The notes below the pieces were generated by a model that worked only from the letters and a program-made list of their open reading frames with translations, ran no database searches and had not been told where the DNA came from. Below, in pieces: positions 1 to 8,013 of a stretch of 38,087 bases of DNA (within the stretch, counting starts at the first letter, position 1; the number at the start of each line of letters is the position of its first letter). The translations under genes and the position numbers were made by a program. The stretch is from a virus, in the IMG/VR virus record IMGVR_UViG_3300049561_000013, positions 1 to 38,087 of that record. One strand, written 5' to 3'.

Positions 1-501
1 TTTTTTACAACATATATATTGGATGATCACTTAAGCGATGATGGCGGATTAACAGGAGATAGATTGACGTGTTGTGGCAACGATATATGGTATCTGTATT
101 CTCCTGGCGGTACGACACCAGGCAAGGTTAGAAGGATTCCAAATGTTACGTGGGCAAACAATGGCGGTGCACTCGGAAAAGTAAGAACATCATTACAACA
201 AAATCCTGTAACCAATGTTCTTACAATAGATTGTTCATTAAGCGATTTTTTCAATGTTAGCGTTGGAGCGAACATCACAACGTTCAATATCACCAATTAC
301 AGCGAATCTTTACAGATTATAGTTCGTTTGCAAGCACAAGGGGCTTATACGGTCACAGGATTCCCTGCCGGAAGTTTGTGGTTAGCTTCTCCAAGACCAC
401 CATTTACCACAGCGTCAAGTTCTCATTATATATTATATTTAACAATATTAGCCAACACACATATAATGTGCGAATGGACTGGTCCATTTACGAGCATATA
501 A
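1..501 (+). CDS. C-terminal part of a tail-fibre-like virion protein (5'-truncated)
   Basis: The frame is open from the first base to a TAA at 499-501, so the start lies upstream; 166 residues are visible. The last 110 or so residues resemble a beta-rich domain repeated in many phage tail fibres and appendage proteins. That domain has a short 'LTIDCSLSDFFNVSV' strand, an 'NITTFNITN' strand, a hydrophobic 'IIVRLQAQG' segment, a 'VTGFPAGSLW' turn and a final 'YLTILANTHIMCEWTG' segment. I recognise this pattern by eye only. It would be a structural adsorption component at the end of the tail gene block. The call as a virion protein is moderate and the exact role unknown. A TTG at 19 is an internal codon, not a convincing start, because no ribosome binding site precedes it. 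Confidence 0.6.
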   Translation, partial: FFTTYILDDHLSDDGGLTGDRLTCCGNDIWYLYSPGGTTPGKVRRIPNVTWANNGGALGKVRTSLQQNPVTNVLTIDCSLSDFFNVSVGANITTFNITNYSESLQIIVRLQAQGAYTVTGFPAGSLWLASPRPPFTTASSSHYILYLTILANTHIMCEWTGPFTSI

Positions 502-515
502 TCAGGAGAAATAAA

Positions 516-836
516 ATGGAAGAAACAATGGAAATTGTAAAATTGATAAACAATTGGAAAACCCTTGGAGCGTTAGCAAGTATCGTAATCCTATTACAGA
601 TTCTCGTCAAATTATTAAAAATTAAAATGATGGATGATTTGTTCATTAAATATAGAATTAAATGGACTAAACCATATATAGCAGTAACGTTGGGTGCTTT
701 GATAGGTGGTTTAAGCACTTATTCCACCGAAGCAAATCTTATTCAAAGTATCGTTGCAGGAATGTTGGCTGCTACGGCCTCTGTTGGTTGGAATGAAATT
801 ATTAATAAGATACAACCAGAAAAACGACAGCAATAA
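516..836 (+). CDS. Small membrane protein, putative holin
   Basis: This 106-residue protein starts at ATG 516 behind AGGAG (504-508). It has three hydrophobic stretches: about residues 17-34 (LGALASIVILLQILVKLL), about 53-70 (YIAVTLGALIGGLSTYS) and about 76-94 (LIQSIVAGMLAATASVGW). The C-terminus is charged (KIQPEKRQQ). Small size, two to three membrane spans with Gly/Ala-rich helices, a basic tail and a position just after a tail-fibre-like gene are typical of phage holins, which perforate the inner membrane to release endolysin. No catalytic motif exists to confirm this. It could be another small phage membrane protein. The only endolysin in the window lies about 35 kb away at 35726. Confidence 0.5.
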   Translation: MEETMEIVKLINNWKTLGALASIVILLQILVKLLKIKMMDDLFIKYRIKWTKPYIAVTLGALIGGLSTYSTEANLIQSIVAGMLAATASVGWNEIINKIQPEKRQQ

Positions 837-862
837 ATGGATTAGATAAGGGGATGACCAAT

Positions 863-1375
863 ATGGATTGTACAAATAAAAATTGCGAATTACATCAAGG
901 AATTCAATCAATTCAGCAAATTATTAAAAATTTTCAAGACAGCACAACCAACGCTATTGCAAATTCCCAGCACGAAATAAGCACATCCATCAAAGATTTA
1001 GATACATGCCATACCGAAGCAAGGCAACACATCGAAACAGAATTACGTGGTGAATTACAGAGAAATATAGTTGTGATAAATACAAAAATTGATAACTCAA
1101 TAAATACCACAAATAACCACTTAATTGCTATTAATGCTGATTTAGGTGAAATAAAAGGGGCATTAGGATTGAAAACAGACAAGGATGAAACTGGAAAATT
1201 GCGTATCAGCGTAGCGGAAAAATTGGAATTTCTTCGCCAAGAAGGGAAACAGGAGGCACAGAAGGAATTGGATAAATTCAGGTCTCAACAATATCGTTTC
1301 AGCCACAAAATACTTTTTATGGTGATTACGTTGTTGGCGAGCGGGTTGTGTTTGGCATTGGGCAAGTTGATATAA
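863..1375 (+). CDS. Tail-anchored coiled-coil membrane protein
   Basis: The protein has 170 residues if translation starts at ATG 863, which lies 9 bases after AAGGGG (848-853). An in-frame ATG at 854 directly abuts that site and is less likely. Most of the protein is polar, Gln/Asn/Glu-rich and helical with no aromatic core, as in a long coiled coil. A single membrane segment lies at the extreme C-terminus (about residues 148-167, ILFMVITLLASGLCLALG). This topology, a soluble coil plus a C-terminal anchor, is like the XhlA-type membrane proteins found in phage lysis cassettes, but it is about twice their usual length. An inner-membrane lysis accessory role is inference from topology and neighbours. 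I do not recognise a family. Confidence 0.6.
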   Translation: MDCTNKNCELHQGIQSIQQIIKNFQDSTTNAIANSQHEISTSIKDLDTCHTEARQHIETELRGELQRNIVVINTKIDNSINTTNNHLIAINADLGEIKGALGLKTDKDETGKLRISVAEKLEFLRQEGKQEAQKELDKFRSQQYRFSHKILFMVITLLASGLCLALGKLI

Positions 1376-1445
1376 AATCAACTAGTCAATGGCCAACAAA
1401 CTATATTAAGGTAGTGTTTTGGCAATCCAAGTGAAGGAGGTTTAT

Positions 1446-1892
1446 ATGCGATTTTTGCTTGGGTTATTTTTGGCGTTGGTTGTGGCATTCGCGGTTCCGG
1501 ATACGGCCGTGTGCCAAACGAACTCGACAGACGATACAACGAACATTTTGATTGAAAATGACGTTGAAATCGTCAATTATGCATTGTTGGCAGAGGTTGA
1601 AAACGTTCAATTGAACGTTGAGCCTCAAAAGGAGTGTATCAGCGTTTGCTGTTGCAGAAATATCGCGAATACCAACGTGAAAAATCATATTTATGAAAAT
1701 CTTTTTATATTGACCGCAAATTCCGCCATAAATGAAAAAGGATGGTACAGTCTCGGACCGATTCACCAATGGATTAAAAATCGATTCAATTGTATGGATG
1801 AAAATAATTTGTCAAATCCCAATACACCAGCAAACGCGCCAATGATTTTAACATCCAACATTGGACCAATCCACCAATGGATAAAGTCTTGA
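1446..1892 (+). CDS. Secreted small protein with a duplicated GPIHQWIK motif
   Basis: This 148-residue protein starts at ATG 1446, placed by a strong Shine-Dalgarno (GAAGGAGG, 1433-1440). Residues 1-22 form a signal peptide (MRFLLGLFLALVVAFAVPD). Cleavage is probably near AVC-Q; the sequence TAVC is not a standard lipobox. The mature part is Asn/Glu-rich with a cysteine cluster (CISVCCCRN). Two copies of GPIHQWIK occur: one after WYSL (DNA near 1757) and one as the very last residues (DNA near 1864). The protein is probably exported and could act in the envelope at lysis, given the two preceding membrane proteins, but no family is recognised. Confidence 0.6.
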   Translation: MRFLLGLFLALVVAFAVPDTAVCQTNSTDDTTNILIENDVEIVNYALLAEVENVQLNVEPQKECISVCCCRNIANTNVKNHIYENLFILTANSAINEKGWYSLGPIHQWIKNRFNCMDENNLSNPNTPANAPMILTSNIGPIHQWIKS

Positions 1893-1946
1893 ATCATAGA
1901 TACGTTTTAAGATAAACGCCGGCACACGCGACATTCAAATAAAAAT

Positions 1947-3410
1947 ATGATTACAATTCAAGTAGATAATAAATATGCGTTTATACGCGGTGCATCGCCA
2001 CATACAATAAAAAATTTGGAAAAGTTAACCAGTTATTTGGTGGCTGGTTTCATGTATTCACCAACATTCAAATCCAAACGTTGGGATGGTAAAGAACACT
2101 TAATGGTGTTCAGTCCCAGGAATGGATACAAAATTCCCAATGGTTTAATTGGCGATGTGATACGAGAATTGGAAGATACAGCAAAAAAATATAAGATAAC
2201 GTGTAATTTCCAAATTAATGGACCGAAAATAAAATATGAATGGAATTCTAATGTTGTATTGAGACCGTATCAAAATGACGCAGTAGACGCGGTGTGCAAG
2301 GGTAAAAAATGGGAACGTGGGCGTGGTCTTTTAAAGATGCCTATACGCTCAGGGAAAACAAAAACTGCTGCACGTATAATCTACCACACACAACGCAGAA
2401 CTTTGTTTATCGTGCCATCTCAACAGCTTCTGTACCAAACTAAACAATCGTTAGAAGAATCCCTGACGAGGAATGTAGGGATTATCGGCGATGGTTTGTG
2501 GGATGTACAAGATGTAACCGTAGCAACTATTCAAACTTTGGCCAAACATGCCGGAGGAATAAAAAGAAATGGTAGAAAAAAAATTATTTTAAAACCTGAT
2601 GAAAAATTCATTCATTTATCAAAATATTTCGATATGGTAATATTCGATGAATCGCACCATCTCGTTGCTGATACTTGGCACGCTATCATCATGGGTTTTG
2701 ATTGCAGATATAAGATTGGGTTGAGCGCTTCAATTCATCTAGATAATGCCAAAGAATGTGAACGTGGTGTGATTTGGTTAAAGGGATGCTGTGGAGATAT
2801 ACGACATGAAGTGGAAACTGATATGTTGGTTGAACAAGGTTATCTGATGAGGCAGCACATAGAATTGATTATACAAACACAGCCAACAGGATACGAAAAT
2901 TGGGGTTGGGGAGGCGAACTTGTTAATAAATTGATTTACGAAAACGAATATCGCAACAATAAAATTGCAGAAAAAACGATTGAAAAAGTCAATTTGGGCA
3001 TGAAAGTCCTGATTGTATCCAATAGAATCAATCAATTAGTTCTATTAAATAAATTGTTGATATCAGCAAATGTTGGACACGCTGTGATAGTAGGTAGTGA
3101 TAAAATTGCGTCTCGAAAAAACAAAATAAAAGCATTTATTAATGGAGAAATAAATGTATTGCTGGGTACTATATTTGGCGAAGGTGTCGACATACCAGAA
3201 ATTGAATGTGTTATTAATGCCGAAGGAGGCCAAGATGTAAAAAAAACGATTCAAAAGATGCGCAATATGACTCCTTTATCGGGTAAGGATGTGGCTACTT
3301 ATGTTGATTTTATGGATGTAACAAATAAATATTTTGCTAAACATAGTCGCGAGAGATTGAACACATATAAAAATGAGCAATCCTTTGTAATAAATGTATT
3401 TCGAGCTTAA
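1947..3410 (+). CDS. UvsW-like superfamily 2 DNA helicase
   Basis: A 487-residue SF2 helicase. The N-terminal domain (residues 1-90), with the KSKRWDGKEHLMVF segment, resembles the substrate-binding domain of T4 UvsW. Motif I is PIRSGKTKTA (about residues 132-141), motif II is FDESHH (about 232-237) and motif III is LSAS (about 258). The C-terminal RecA-like domain has a motif V region LLGTIFGEGVDIPEIE. Motif VI is degenerate: IQKMRNMTP replaces the usual QxxGRxxR. The UvsW family unwinds branched DNA and R-loops and drives the switch from origin-dependent to recombination-dependent replication. It is the first gene of the replication block. ATG 1947 has only a weak upstream ribosome binding site. 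Confidence 0.88.
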   Translation: MITIQVDNKYAFIRGASPHTIKNLEKLTSYLVAGFMYSPTFKSKRWDGKEHLMVFSPRNGYKIPNGLIGDVIRELEDTAKKYKITCNFQINGPKIKYEWNSNVVLRPYQNDAVDAVCKGKKWERGRGLLKMPIRSGKTKTAARIIYHTQRRTLFIVPSQQLLYQTKQSLEESLTRNVGIIGDGLWDVQDVTVATIQTLAKHAGGIKRNGRKKIILKPDEKFIHLSKYFDMVIFDESHHLVADTWHAIIMGFDCRYKIGLSASIHLDNAKECERGVIWLKGCCGDIRHEVETDMLVEQGYLMRQHIELIIQTQPTGYENWGWGGELVNKLIYENEYRNNKIAEKTIEKVNLGMKVLIVSNRINQLVLLNKLLISANVGHAVIVGSDKIASRKNKIKAFINGEINVLLGTIFGEGVDIPEIECVINAEGGQDVKKTIQKMRNMTPLSGKDVATYVDFMDVTNKYFAKHSRERLNTYKNEQSFVINVFRA

Positions 3411-3457
3411 AACAAAAAAAGTTCTTTTAAATCACACCAAAACAGGTTATCTTATTT

Positions 3458-3548
3458 TTGCTGTTCGAAAAATTGGTTTTGAAAATTTATGTCCACGGTC
3501 CCAGGCGGTATTAAAATCTTCTCGAACAGCAATTTATCGCCTGGGACC
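3458..3548 (+). promoter_or_regulatory. Interlocked inverted repeats, possible H-type RNA pseudoknot in the initiator leader
   Basis: This lies in the 161-base gap between the helicase and the initiator-like gene. Two perfect 11-bp inverted repeats interlock in the order A-B-A'-B'. Arm A is TTGCTGTTCGA (3458-3468) and pairs with TCGAACAGCAA (3522-3532). Arm B is GGTCCCAGGCG (3497-3507) and pairs with CGCCTGGGACC (3538-3548). Stem B can extend by three pairs including one G-U (3508-3510 with 3535-3537) without touching A'. Both stems could form together as a pseudoknot, or compete as alternative hairpins. The 3' arm ends 23 bases before ATG 3572. The B arms are GC-rich in an AT-rich gap. Control of initiator translation, or a DNA site for a dimeric protein, are both possible; function is inference. 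Confidence 0.65.
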
Positions 3549-3571
3549 TAGGCTCTTGTGTCAGGTGATTC

Positions 3572-5119
3572 ATGGTTAAACATTATGATGACACGCAATA
3601 TCCCACAATAGAACAAGCATATTCAGAATTGACCTACAGAGCATTTGCTGTTTGGATTAGGTTGATGGTAGCAACGCCAGATCAATTAGCATCAGGAAAA
3701 AAAGAATTAAGCAAGGTGTGTAATTATAGCACATCGCATTTTTATACAATTTTAAACGAATTACACAATAAAGATTACATCAGACACACACCGGCACCAT
3801 TATATCGTCCGCACACCATAATATTACACAAACGTGCTATGATTGTTGGCAGAAATCATTTCGTTCGTTTATCCAATCCCAGTACACCGGTGACTATAAG
3901 CAATTCTACGTTGGACAATATGAATAACAACAACCATAAAATTCAATCACAAAAAGATAACATACCAAATAAAATCAGTATAACGAAAATGGTGAACAAG
4001 AGTCTTATACAGATACGCAAGGAAATGCTAACCAACGGTAGACAAAAATATGTCGAATGCAACGATGAAGAAATTCCGCTGGATGAAATTATTGATCACA
4101 ATTCCCCTCCCCTTGGAACCCCTCCCCATAAAATAATAATTCCTAATATTATTAATAATAACATAGCTTCTACAGCTTCGCAGATAGAAGCTATAGTTTC
4201 TACAGCTTCGCAGATAGAAACTAAACATATCGCGCGCGAGCAATTTTCTACACACATAAAATCTTTCCCAGATGAAAACAATACTGTCATGAAAAAAATT
4301 GAAACTTCACTTTCCAAAAAATTAACAGAAAAATATCGTGAAATAAAAAATATTGAGGGTGAAAAACGGACAAACAGAAAATTAAATGCGCCATCATCCA
4401 TTGATTATAGCAAACTAGATTTAAGAGGTGATCCAGCGATTTCATTTGATCCAAAATCAAAACAAAGAGATGAGATAATGGCGATATTATCAGTGAAAAC
4501 GCACGGGAAGGGCGCGAAGAAAGATCGGTTGTTAATTAAAAAACGTGTGATTCGTAAATTGAGCAGCGAATTTGCCAGAATTTATAGGAGATATCGCAAC
4601 ATGATTCAGGATGTTCGTGGATTAGAATCAAGATTTATGATGCCTCCAGACAGCGGAAAATATTGTGGTAAAATAGCAGTACAATGTATATATAATGGCA
4701 TCACGCCAAGACAATTATTAGAATATTGGGATGAAAATATTGGTAACTTTGCTAATGGCATATTTACAACACCATATCCAACATTATCGTTTTTGTCGGG
4801 AATATTTGCCGCTGAACAAGTAGCAATAGCACTTTACGAATCAACATCGGGTATTGTGAGCAAATGGAGAACGGGTGATTTTAAAAAGGCCGATACAACG
4901 ACTCATTCATTTTTTAACATAAAAGAATTGGATCATAGGCTTAAGGAGGGATTGAAAAAGGCAGGGTACGATGTTGGCGTGAAATATGATGATAGGTATT
5001 TATTGACTGTACAAAAAACGGCGATGGCTATTGCGAATGGTAAAAATTTGTTTGTTGGTGGCGAATTGAAAAAAATGGTTAAATGGGCAATCAAGAATCT
5101 GTATGGTTACAATGATTAA
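3572..5119 (+). CDS. Replication initiator-like winged-helix protein (lambda O-type architecture)
   Basis: A 515-residue protein starting at ATG 3572 behind CAGGTGA. Residues 12-75 form a winged-helix domain (LTYRAFAVWIRLMVA, then LSKVCNYSTSHFYTILNELHNKDYIR) like those of phage replication initiators and replisome organisers. Residues about 110-290 are a polar, low-complexity linker containing two tandem decapeptides of the form I(A/V)STASQIE(A/T). The C-terminal 220 residues are helical and basic at first (KKDRLLIKKRVIRKLSSEFARIYRRYRNMI). The order of DNA-binding N-domain, linker encoded by origin-like DNA and C-domain recalls lambda O. The genes that follow (DnaC-like loader, DnaB-like helicase, primase) support an initiator role. 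No sequence family is recognised with certainty. Confidence 0.6.
   Translation: MVKHYDDTQYPTIEQAYSELTYRAFAVWIRLMVATPDQLASGKKELSKVCNYSTSHFYTILNELHNKDYIRHTPAPLYRPHTIILHKRAMIVGRNHFVRLSNPSTPVTISNSTLDNMNNNNHKIQSQKDNIPNKISITKMVNKSLIQIRKEMLTNGRQKYVECNDEEIPLDEIIDHNSPPLGTPPHKIIIPNIINNNIASTASQIEAIVSTASQIETKHIAREQFSTHIKSFPDENNTVMKKIETSLSKKLTEKYREIKNIEGEKRTNRKLNAPSSIDYSKLDLRGDPAISFDPKSKQRDEIMAILSVKTHGKGAKKDRLLIKKRVIRKLSSEFARIYRRYRNMIQDVRGLESRFMMPPDSGKYCGKIAVQCIYNGITPRQLLEYWDENIGNFANGIFTTPYPTLSFLSGIFAAEQVAIALYESTSGIVSKWRTGDFKKADTTTHSFFNIKELDHRLKEGLKKAGYDVGVKYDDRYLLTVQKTAMAIANGKNLFVGGELKKMVKWAIKNLYGYND
4120..4223 (+). other. Candidate replication origin inside the initiator gene
   Basis: From about 4107 the coding strand carries two copies of CCCCTCCCC. 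An AT-only-like tract follows (about 4130-4162, e.g. AATATTATTAATAATAA) that could melt easily. Then come two tandem 30-bp dyad repeats (4163-4222). Iterons next to an AT-rich unwinding element inside the initiator gene is the layout of the lambda origin. The tract encodes the dispensable-looking linker of the protein. Replication genes lie immediately downstream. This is an architectural argument; no known origin sequence is matched. Confidence 0.5.
4163..4223 (+). repeat. Two tandem 30-bp repeats, each a perfect dyad with compensatory change
   Basis: Copy 1 (4163-4192) and copy 2 (4193-4222) match at 28 of 30 bases. Each contains an inverted repeat around the identical 12-base loop CAGCTTCGCAGA. 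In copy 1, ATAGCTTCTA (4163-4172) pairs with TAGAAGCTAT (4185-4194). In copy 2, TAGTTTCTA (4194-4202) pairs with TAGAAACTA (4215-4223). The only two differences between copies are the two partners of one base pair, C-G in copy 1 and T-A in copy 2. Pairing is therefore conserved while sequence changed. In protein the repeat reads as two decapeptides in the initiator linker. Confidence 0.8.
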
Positions 5120-5273
5120 TAGATTTATTTGTGTATTGCTTATGGTATTGTGGAGTATCAGCGAATGGACAGGTTTATCGTTGGGAAGCGCTGCTCCATG
5201 GATATTTGGTAAAATAATAAATATTAAATGTAAAATAGCGTTGGTGGAGAATGATAATGCGAACAAAGGATGA
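5112..5273 (+). CDS. Possible 53-residue membrane peptide
   Basis: The frame opens at ATG 5112, inside the last codons of the initiator-like gene, and ends at TGA 5271-5273, overlapping the start of the next gene by 17 bases. The protein begins MINRFICVLLMVLWSISEW, a single hydrophobic N-terminal segment that could be a membrane anchor or signal peptide, followed by a short polar tail. It fills an otherwise empty 137-base gap, and terminal overlaps are common in this genome. No clear ribosome binding site is visible, so translation would have to be coupled to the upstream gene. No family is recognised. Confidence 0.4.
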   Translation: MINRFICVLLMVLWSISEWTGLSLGSAAPWIFGKIINIKCKIALVENDNANKG

Positions 5274-5982
5274 TGTTGAGACTTATAAGGCAAATCTTTT
5301 TCGAAAATATGTTTTAGGTTGTGAAAAATGTGATAGCGGACGCAATCAAGATTGTGTATGTAGGAAAAAAATGAATTTGGCAGCATCCGCATATGAAGCA
5401 TGCATACCGCAAGATTTTTGGTGGATAAGAGAAACACAAGTGATCAATAACAGAAATGTTTTTGAAAGAGTTGTTAATCCATATGTGAATAAATTAAGGC
5501 AAGCATTGAAACATGGATATGGGTTGGTCTTGTTGGGAGATAATGGTGTTGGCAAAACTTATTTTATTAGTTATATTCTTATGGAGGCAATCAAACGGCA
5601 TGCCACGGTTTATTACACAACGATGCCAGATTTGGATTATAATTTGAAACGTGGTTTCAAAAATCCAGAAATAGAAGAACGTTTGAATTGGATGCTCACT
5701 TCAGATTTTTTGGCAATAGATGAATTGGGCAAAGAGAGGGCAAAATTAGACAACAAATATATGGATGCTCAGGTGGAAAGAATTTTGAAACGTAGGTTGG
5801 ATGATAATTATCCAATGATATTGGCTACAAACATGGATTCCGATTCATTGGATCAGGCATATGGAGTCACTGTAGCATCGATGCTATCCGGTAAATTTGA
5901 AATTGTTACTATGGAACCTGGTGATTTTCGCGCATCACTTCGTGATAAAATGGTGTACGATATGGGTTACGATAATGAATAG
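5257..5982 (+). CDS. DnaC-like AAA+ helicase loader
   Basis: A 241-residue protein from ATG 5257, chosen because GGTGGAG (5242-5248) is correctly spaced from it; ATG 5251 is too close. The N-terminal region has a cysteine group (CEKC, then CVC; about residues 22-36), likely a metal-binding knuckle. The AAA+ core has Walker A GDNGVGKT (about residues 94-101), Walker B FLAIDELG (about 149-156) and a sensor-1 region with ILATN. This matches the DnaC/IstB-type loaders that place the hexameric helicase on origin DNA. It sits between the initiator-like gene and the DnaB-like helicase, as expected for a loader. Confidence 0.85.
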   Translation: MRTKDDVETYKANLFRKYVLGCEKCDSGRNQDCVCRKKMNLAASAYEACIPQDFWWIRETQVINNRNVFERVVNPYVNKLRQALKHGYGLVLLGDNGVGKTYFISYILMEAIKRHATVYYTTMPDLDYNLKRGFKNPEIEERLNWMLTSDFLAIDELGKERAKLDNKYMDAQVERILKRRLDDNYPMILATNMDSDSLDQAYGVTVASMLSGKFEIVTMEPGDFRASLRDKMVYDMGYDNE

Positions 5983-5985
5983 GAA

Positions 5986-6639
5986 ATGAGAGACAACATG
6001 AAGTTTGACGAATATATACCATGGGCAATTAGAACAGAAAATGTGAACGCGATGAGCATACGACAACGTATGTTGGATGATAATGTTATTAGGATGCTTC
6101 ACGCCGTTATTGGCATGACTACGGAAATTGGCGAATTGACAGAAGCCATCCACAAATTGGATAGTCATCGAAACGAAGCAGAGTGGGCGAATTTTCGTGA
6201 GGAAGTTGGTGATGTGTTTTGGTATGTTGCTGTTATGTATGACGCAGCGGTTGCCAAATTTGGCCAAATAGCAGTGAGGATACCAACATGGGATCATTCT
6301 TGGGCGAATGGTGATTGTTTGGAAACGTCAAAGCAAATCTCTTTGGAAGGTGCGTTGGCTTCTACTGTTGGTGCGTTGGCGAATTTGATTAAAAGACATA
6401 TTTTCTATGGCGATGAATTGGTAGTGGATGCATTGTTAATGAGATTGCATAACGTGTATAAAACATTAAGGTTGTGTCTCGATTTTTATTACAGCGGCGC
6501 ATCGTGCACATATTATAATACACTCGCCGATAACATAGAAAAATTGAGAAAAAGACACGGTAAAAAATTTGATGACGTGGGCGTGGTGGATTGGAATGTC
6601 GAAAGAGAATTAAGTCATATGTTTGGTCATCGGCAATAA
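5986..6639 (+). CDS. MazG-like nucleotide pyrophosphohydrolase
   Basis: A 217-residue all-alpha protein. Metal-binding motifs of the MazG/dUTPase-like superfamily are visible: TEIGELTEA (about residues 45-53) and, after about 20 residues, FREEVGDVFWYV (about 68-79), giving the ExxE...ExxD pattern. The C-terminal half repeats helical character (ALASTVGALANLIKRH, then NTLADNIEKLRKRHGKKFD), as in larger phage members. The family hydrolyses (d)NTPs to monophosphates and pyrophosphate; here it could shape the dNTP pool during replication. ATG 5986 and ATG 5998 are both possible starts; the second has GAGAG at suitable distance. It is the first of two MazG-like domains in the window (see 15652). 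Confidence 0.75.
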   Translation: MRDNMKFDEYIPWAIRTENVNAMSIRQRMLDDNVIRMLHAVIGMTTEIGELTEAIHKLDSHRNEAEWANFREEVGDVFWYVAVMYDAAVAKFGQIAVRIPTWDHSWANGDCLETSKQISLEGALASTVGALANLIKRHIFYGDELVVDALLMRLHNVYKTLRLCLDFYYSGASCTYYNTLADNIEKLRKRHGKKFDDVGVVDWNVERELSHMFGHRQ

Positions 6640-6642
6640 ATT

Positions 6643-8013
6643 ATGAAATTTGATATAGATTTTGAAGAAACTATATTGTCTAAATGCTTGAGGAATCAAG
6701 TTTATTTGAAAAAAGCAGCGCCATTATTGGAAGTACATCATTTTGGTTCCCCGCAACATTCTTGGGTGTGGAAATCAATAAAGCACATTTGGGATACCTA
6801 TAGAGAGATGCCCAATGGCAGGCTTATAGTGATGCGAGCTCAGCATGATTTTACCAAACCAGAAGAATTGAAAGCGCATTTAGAATTAATTAGAAAAATA
6901 GCACACATAAAACCCCAAGCAGCAACAGCAACTTTGGCTGAACTTGAACAATTTGTAAGAGCGGTCAATGCACAACGTGTACTTGAAGAAGCGGCAAAGG
7001 AATTGGAAAAAGAGCACATCGAAAAGGCATGGGAGATACTCAATGCTGCTTCTCGACAAGATATAAAACCACGCAATTATCACATGATCCATTGGATTGA
7101 AGAATTTGAAGAGAGACAAAGAGAACGTAAATTCAATGCTGAACATCCAGATGCTGTTGCTCGCGTTCCAACGGGATTCAAACATTTGGATAATATTCTT
7201 GGTGGCGGAATAGAGATGGGAGAAATGGGTTTGGTGATGGGTACTACAGGGAAGGGCAAGAGTATTATGCTGTGTAATCTTGCCTATTGGGGCGCTGCAT
7301 GTGGTTATCCGACTATTTATTTCACAATGGAGATGTCGGCCAGACAGGTGGCTCAACGTATGGATTCGCGATGGGCACAATATGAATACAACAAATTCAA
7401 GAAATTTGATTTTATGCCCAGCGAATTGAGGCGTTTGGATACCAGACGAAAATATGCCATGAGGCGTTTTTCGGATAAATTAGTGATAGTGGAAACGCCT
7501 GTGCGTAAAACAACTGTGGTCGATTTGGAACGTATTATTGATGATTTAAATGAGGATGTAAAATTTGTACCAAAAATGTTGGTGATAGATTCTGGAGATC
7601 ACATGTCCTCTGTTAGAAGATACGAATCATATCGTTTGGAGCAGGCGGATGTGTATTGGAATTTATCTGGGATGGCTCAACAGGGTTATGCCGTGTGGTC
7701 ATCAGTCCAAGCGGGCAAGGAGTTTGCCAAACAAGTAGCACACGCAGAAGCAGCAAGCGAATCATACGATAAAAGCAGGATTGCTGATTTGGTAATCAGC
7801 ATCAATACTCCAGAAAAAAAAACCAGGAGTACACGAGTGACAACAGACGATGGCGAAGGGGACGCAGAAGAAGAGCACATCTATGCATTAGATGGAAAAT
7901 ATATGGAACTTTTTATCAGCAAATATCGAGACGGTGAAGATAAAATAACAATTCCCGTGGATGCCCAATTTGCTAAAATGTACATCAAGGAGTTGGAAAA
8001 AGATGAAGCGTGA
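6643..8013 (+). CDS. Replicative DNA helicase, DnaB-like
   Basis: A 456-residue hexameric helicase. The N-terminal helical domain (FEETILSKCLRNQVYLKKAAPLLEVHHFGSP split over residues 6-36) is the DnaB N-domain that contacts primase and loader. The RecA-like domain has Walker A GTTGKGKS (200-207), a IYFTMEMS segment (about 224-231), Walker B MLVIDSGDHM (about 313-322) and a C-terminal region with a basic KYRDGEDK loop that fits the DNA-binding or arginine-finger part. It travels on the lagging strand at the fork and pairs with the loader at 5257 and primase at 8470. Only three bases separate it from the upstream gene. Confidence 0.9.
   Translation: MKFDIDFEETILSKCLRNQVYLKKAAPLLEVHHFGSPQHSWVWKSIKHIWDTYREMPNGRLIVMRAQHDFTKPEELKAHLELIRKIAHIKPQAATATLAELEQFVRAVNAQRVLEEAAKELEKEHIEKAWEILNAASRQDIKPRNYHMIHWIEEFEERQRERKFNAEHPDAVARVPTGFKHLDNILGGGIEMGEMGLVMGTTGKGKSIMLCNLAYWGAACGYPTIYFTMEMSARQVAQRMDSRWAQYEYNKFKKFDFMPSELRRLDTRRKYAMRRFSDKLVIVETPVRKTTVVDLERIIDDLNEDVKFVPKMLVIDSGDHMSSVRRYESYRLEQADVYWNLSGMAQQGYAVWSSVQAGKEFAKQVAHAEAASESYDKSRIADLVISINTPEKKTRSTRVTTDDGEGDAEEEHIYALDGKYMELFISKYRDGEDKITIPVDAQFAKMYIKELEKDEA

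Noticed and set aside
3394-3579. 61-codon open frame across the gap before the initiator gene
   Set aside because: It overlaps the helicase end and the initiator start, has no ribosome binding site, and its sequence is explained by the interlocked inverted repeats, so I treat the stretch as a non-coding leader.
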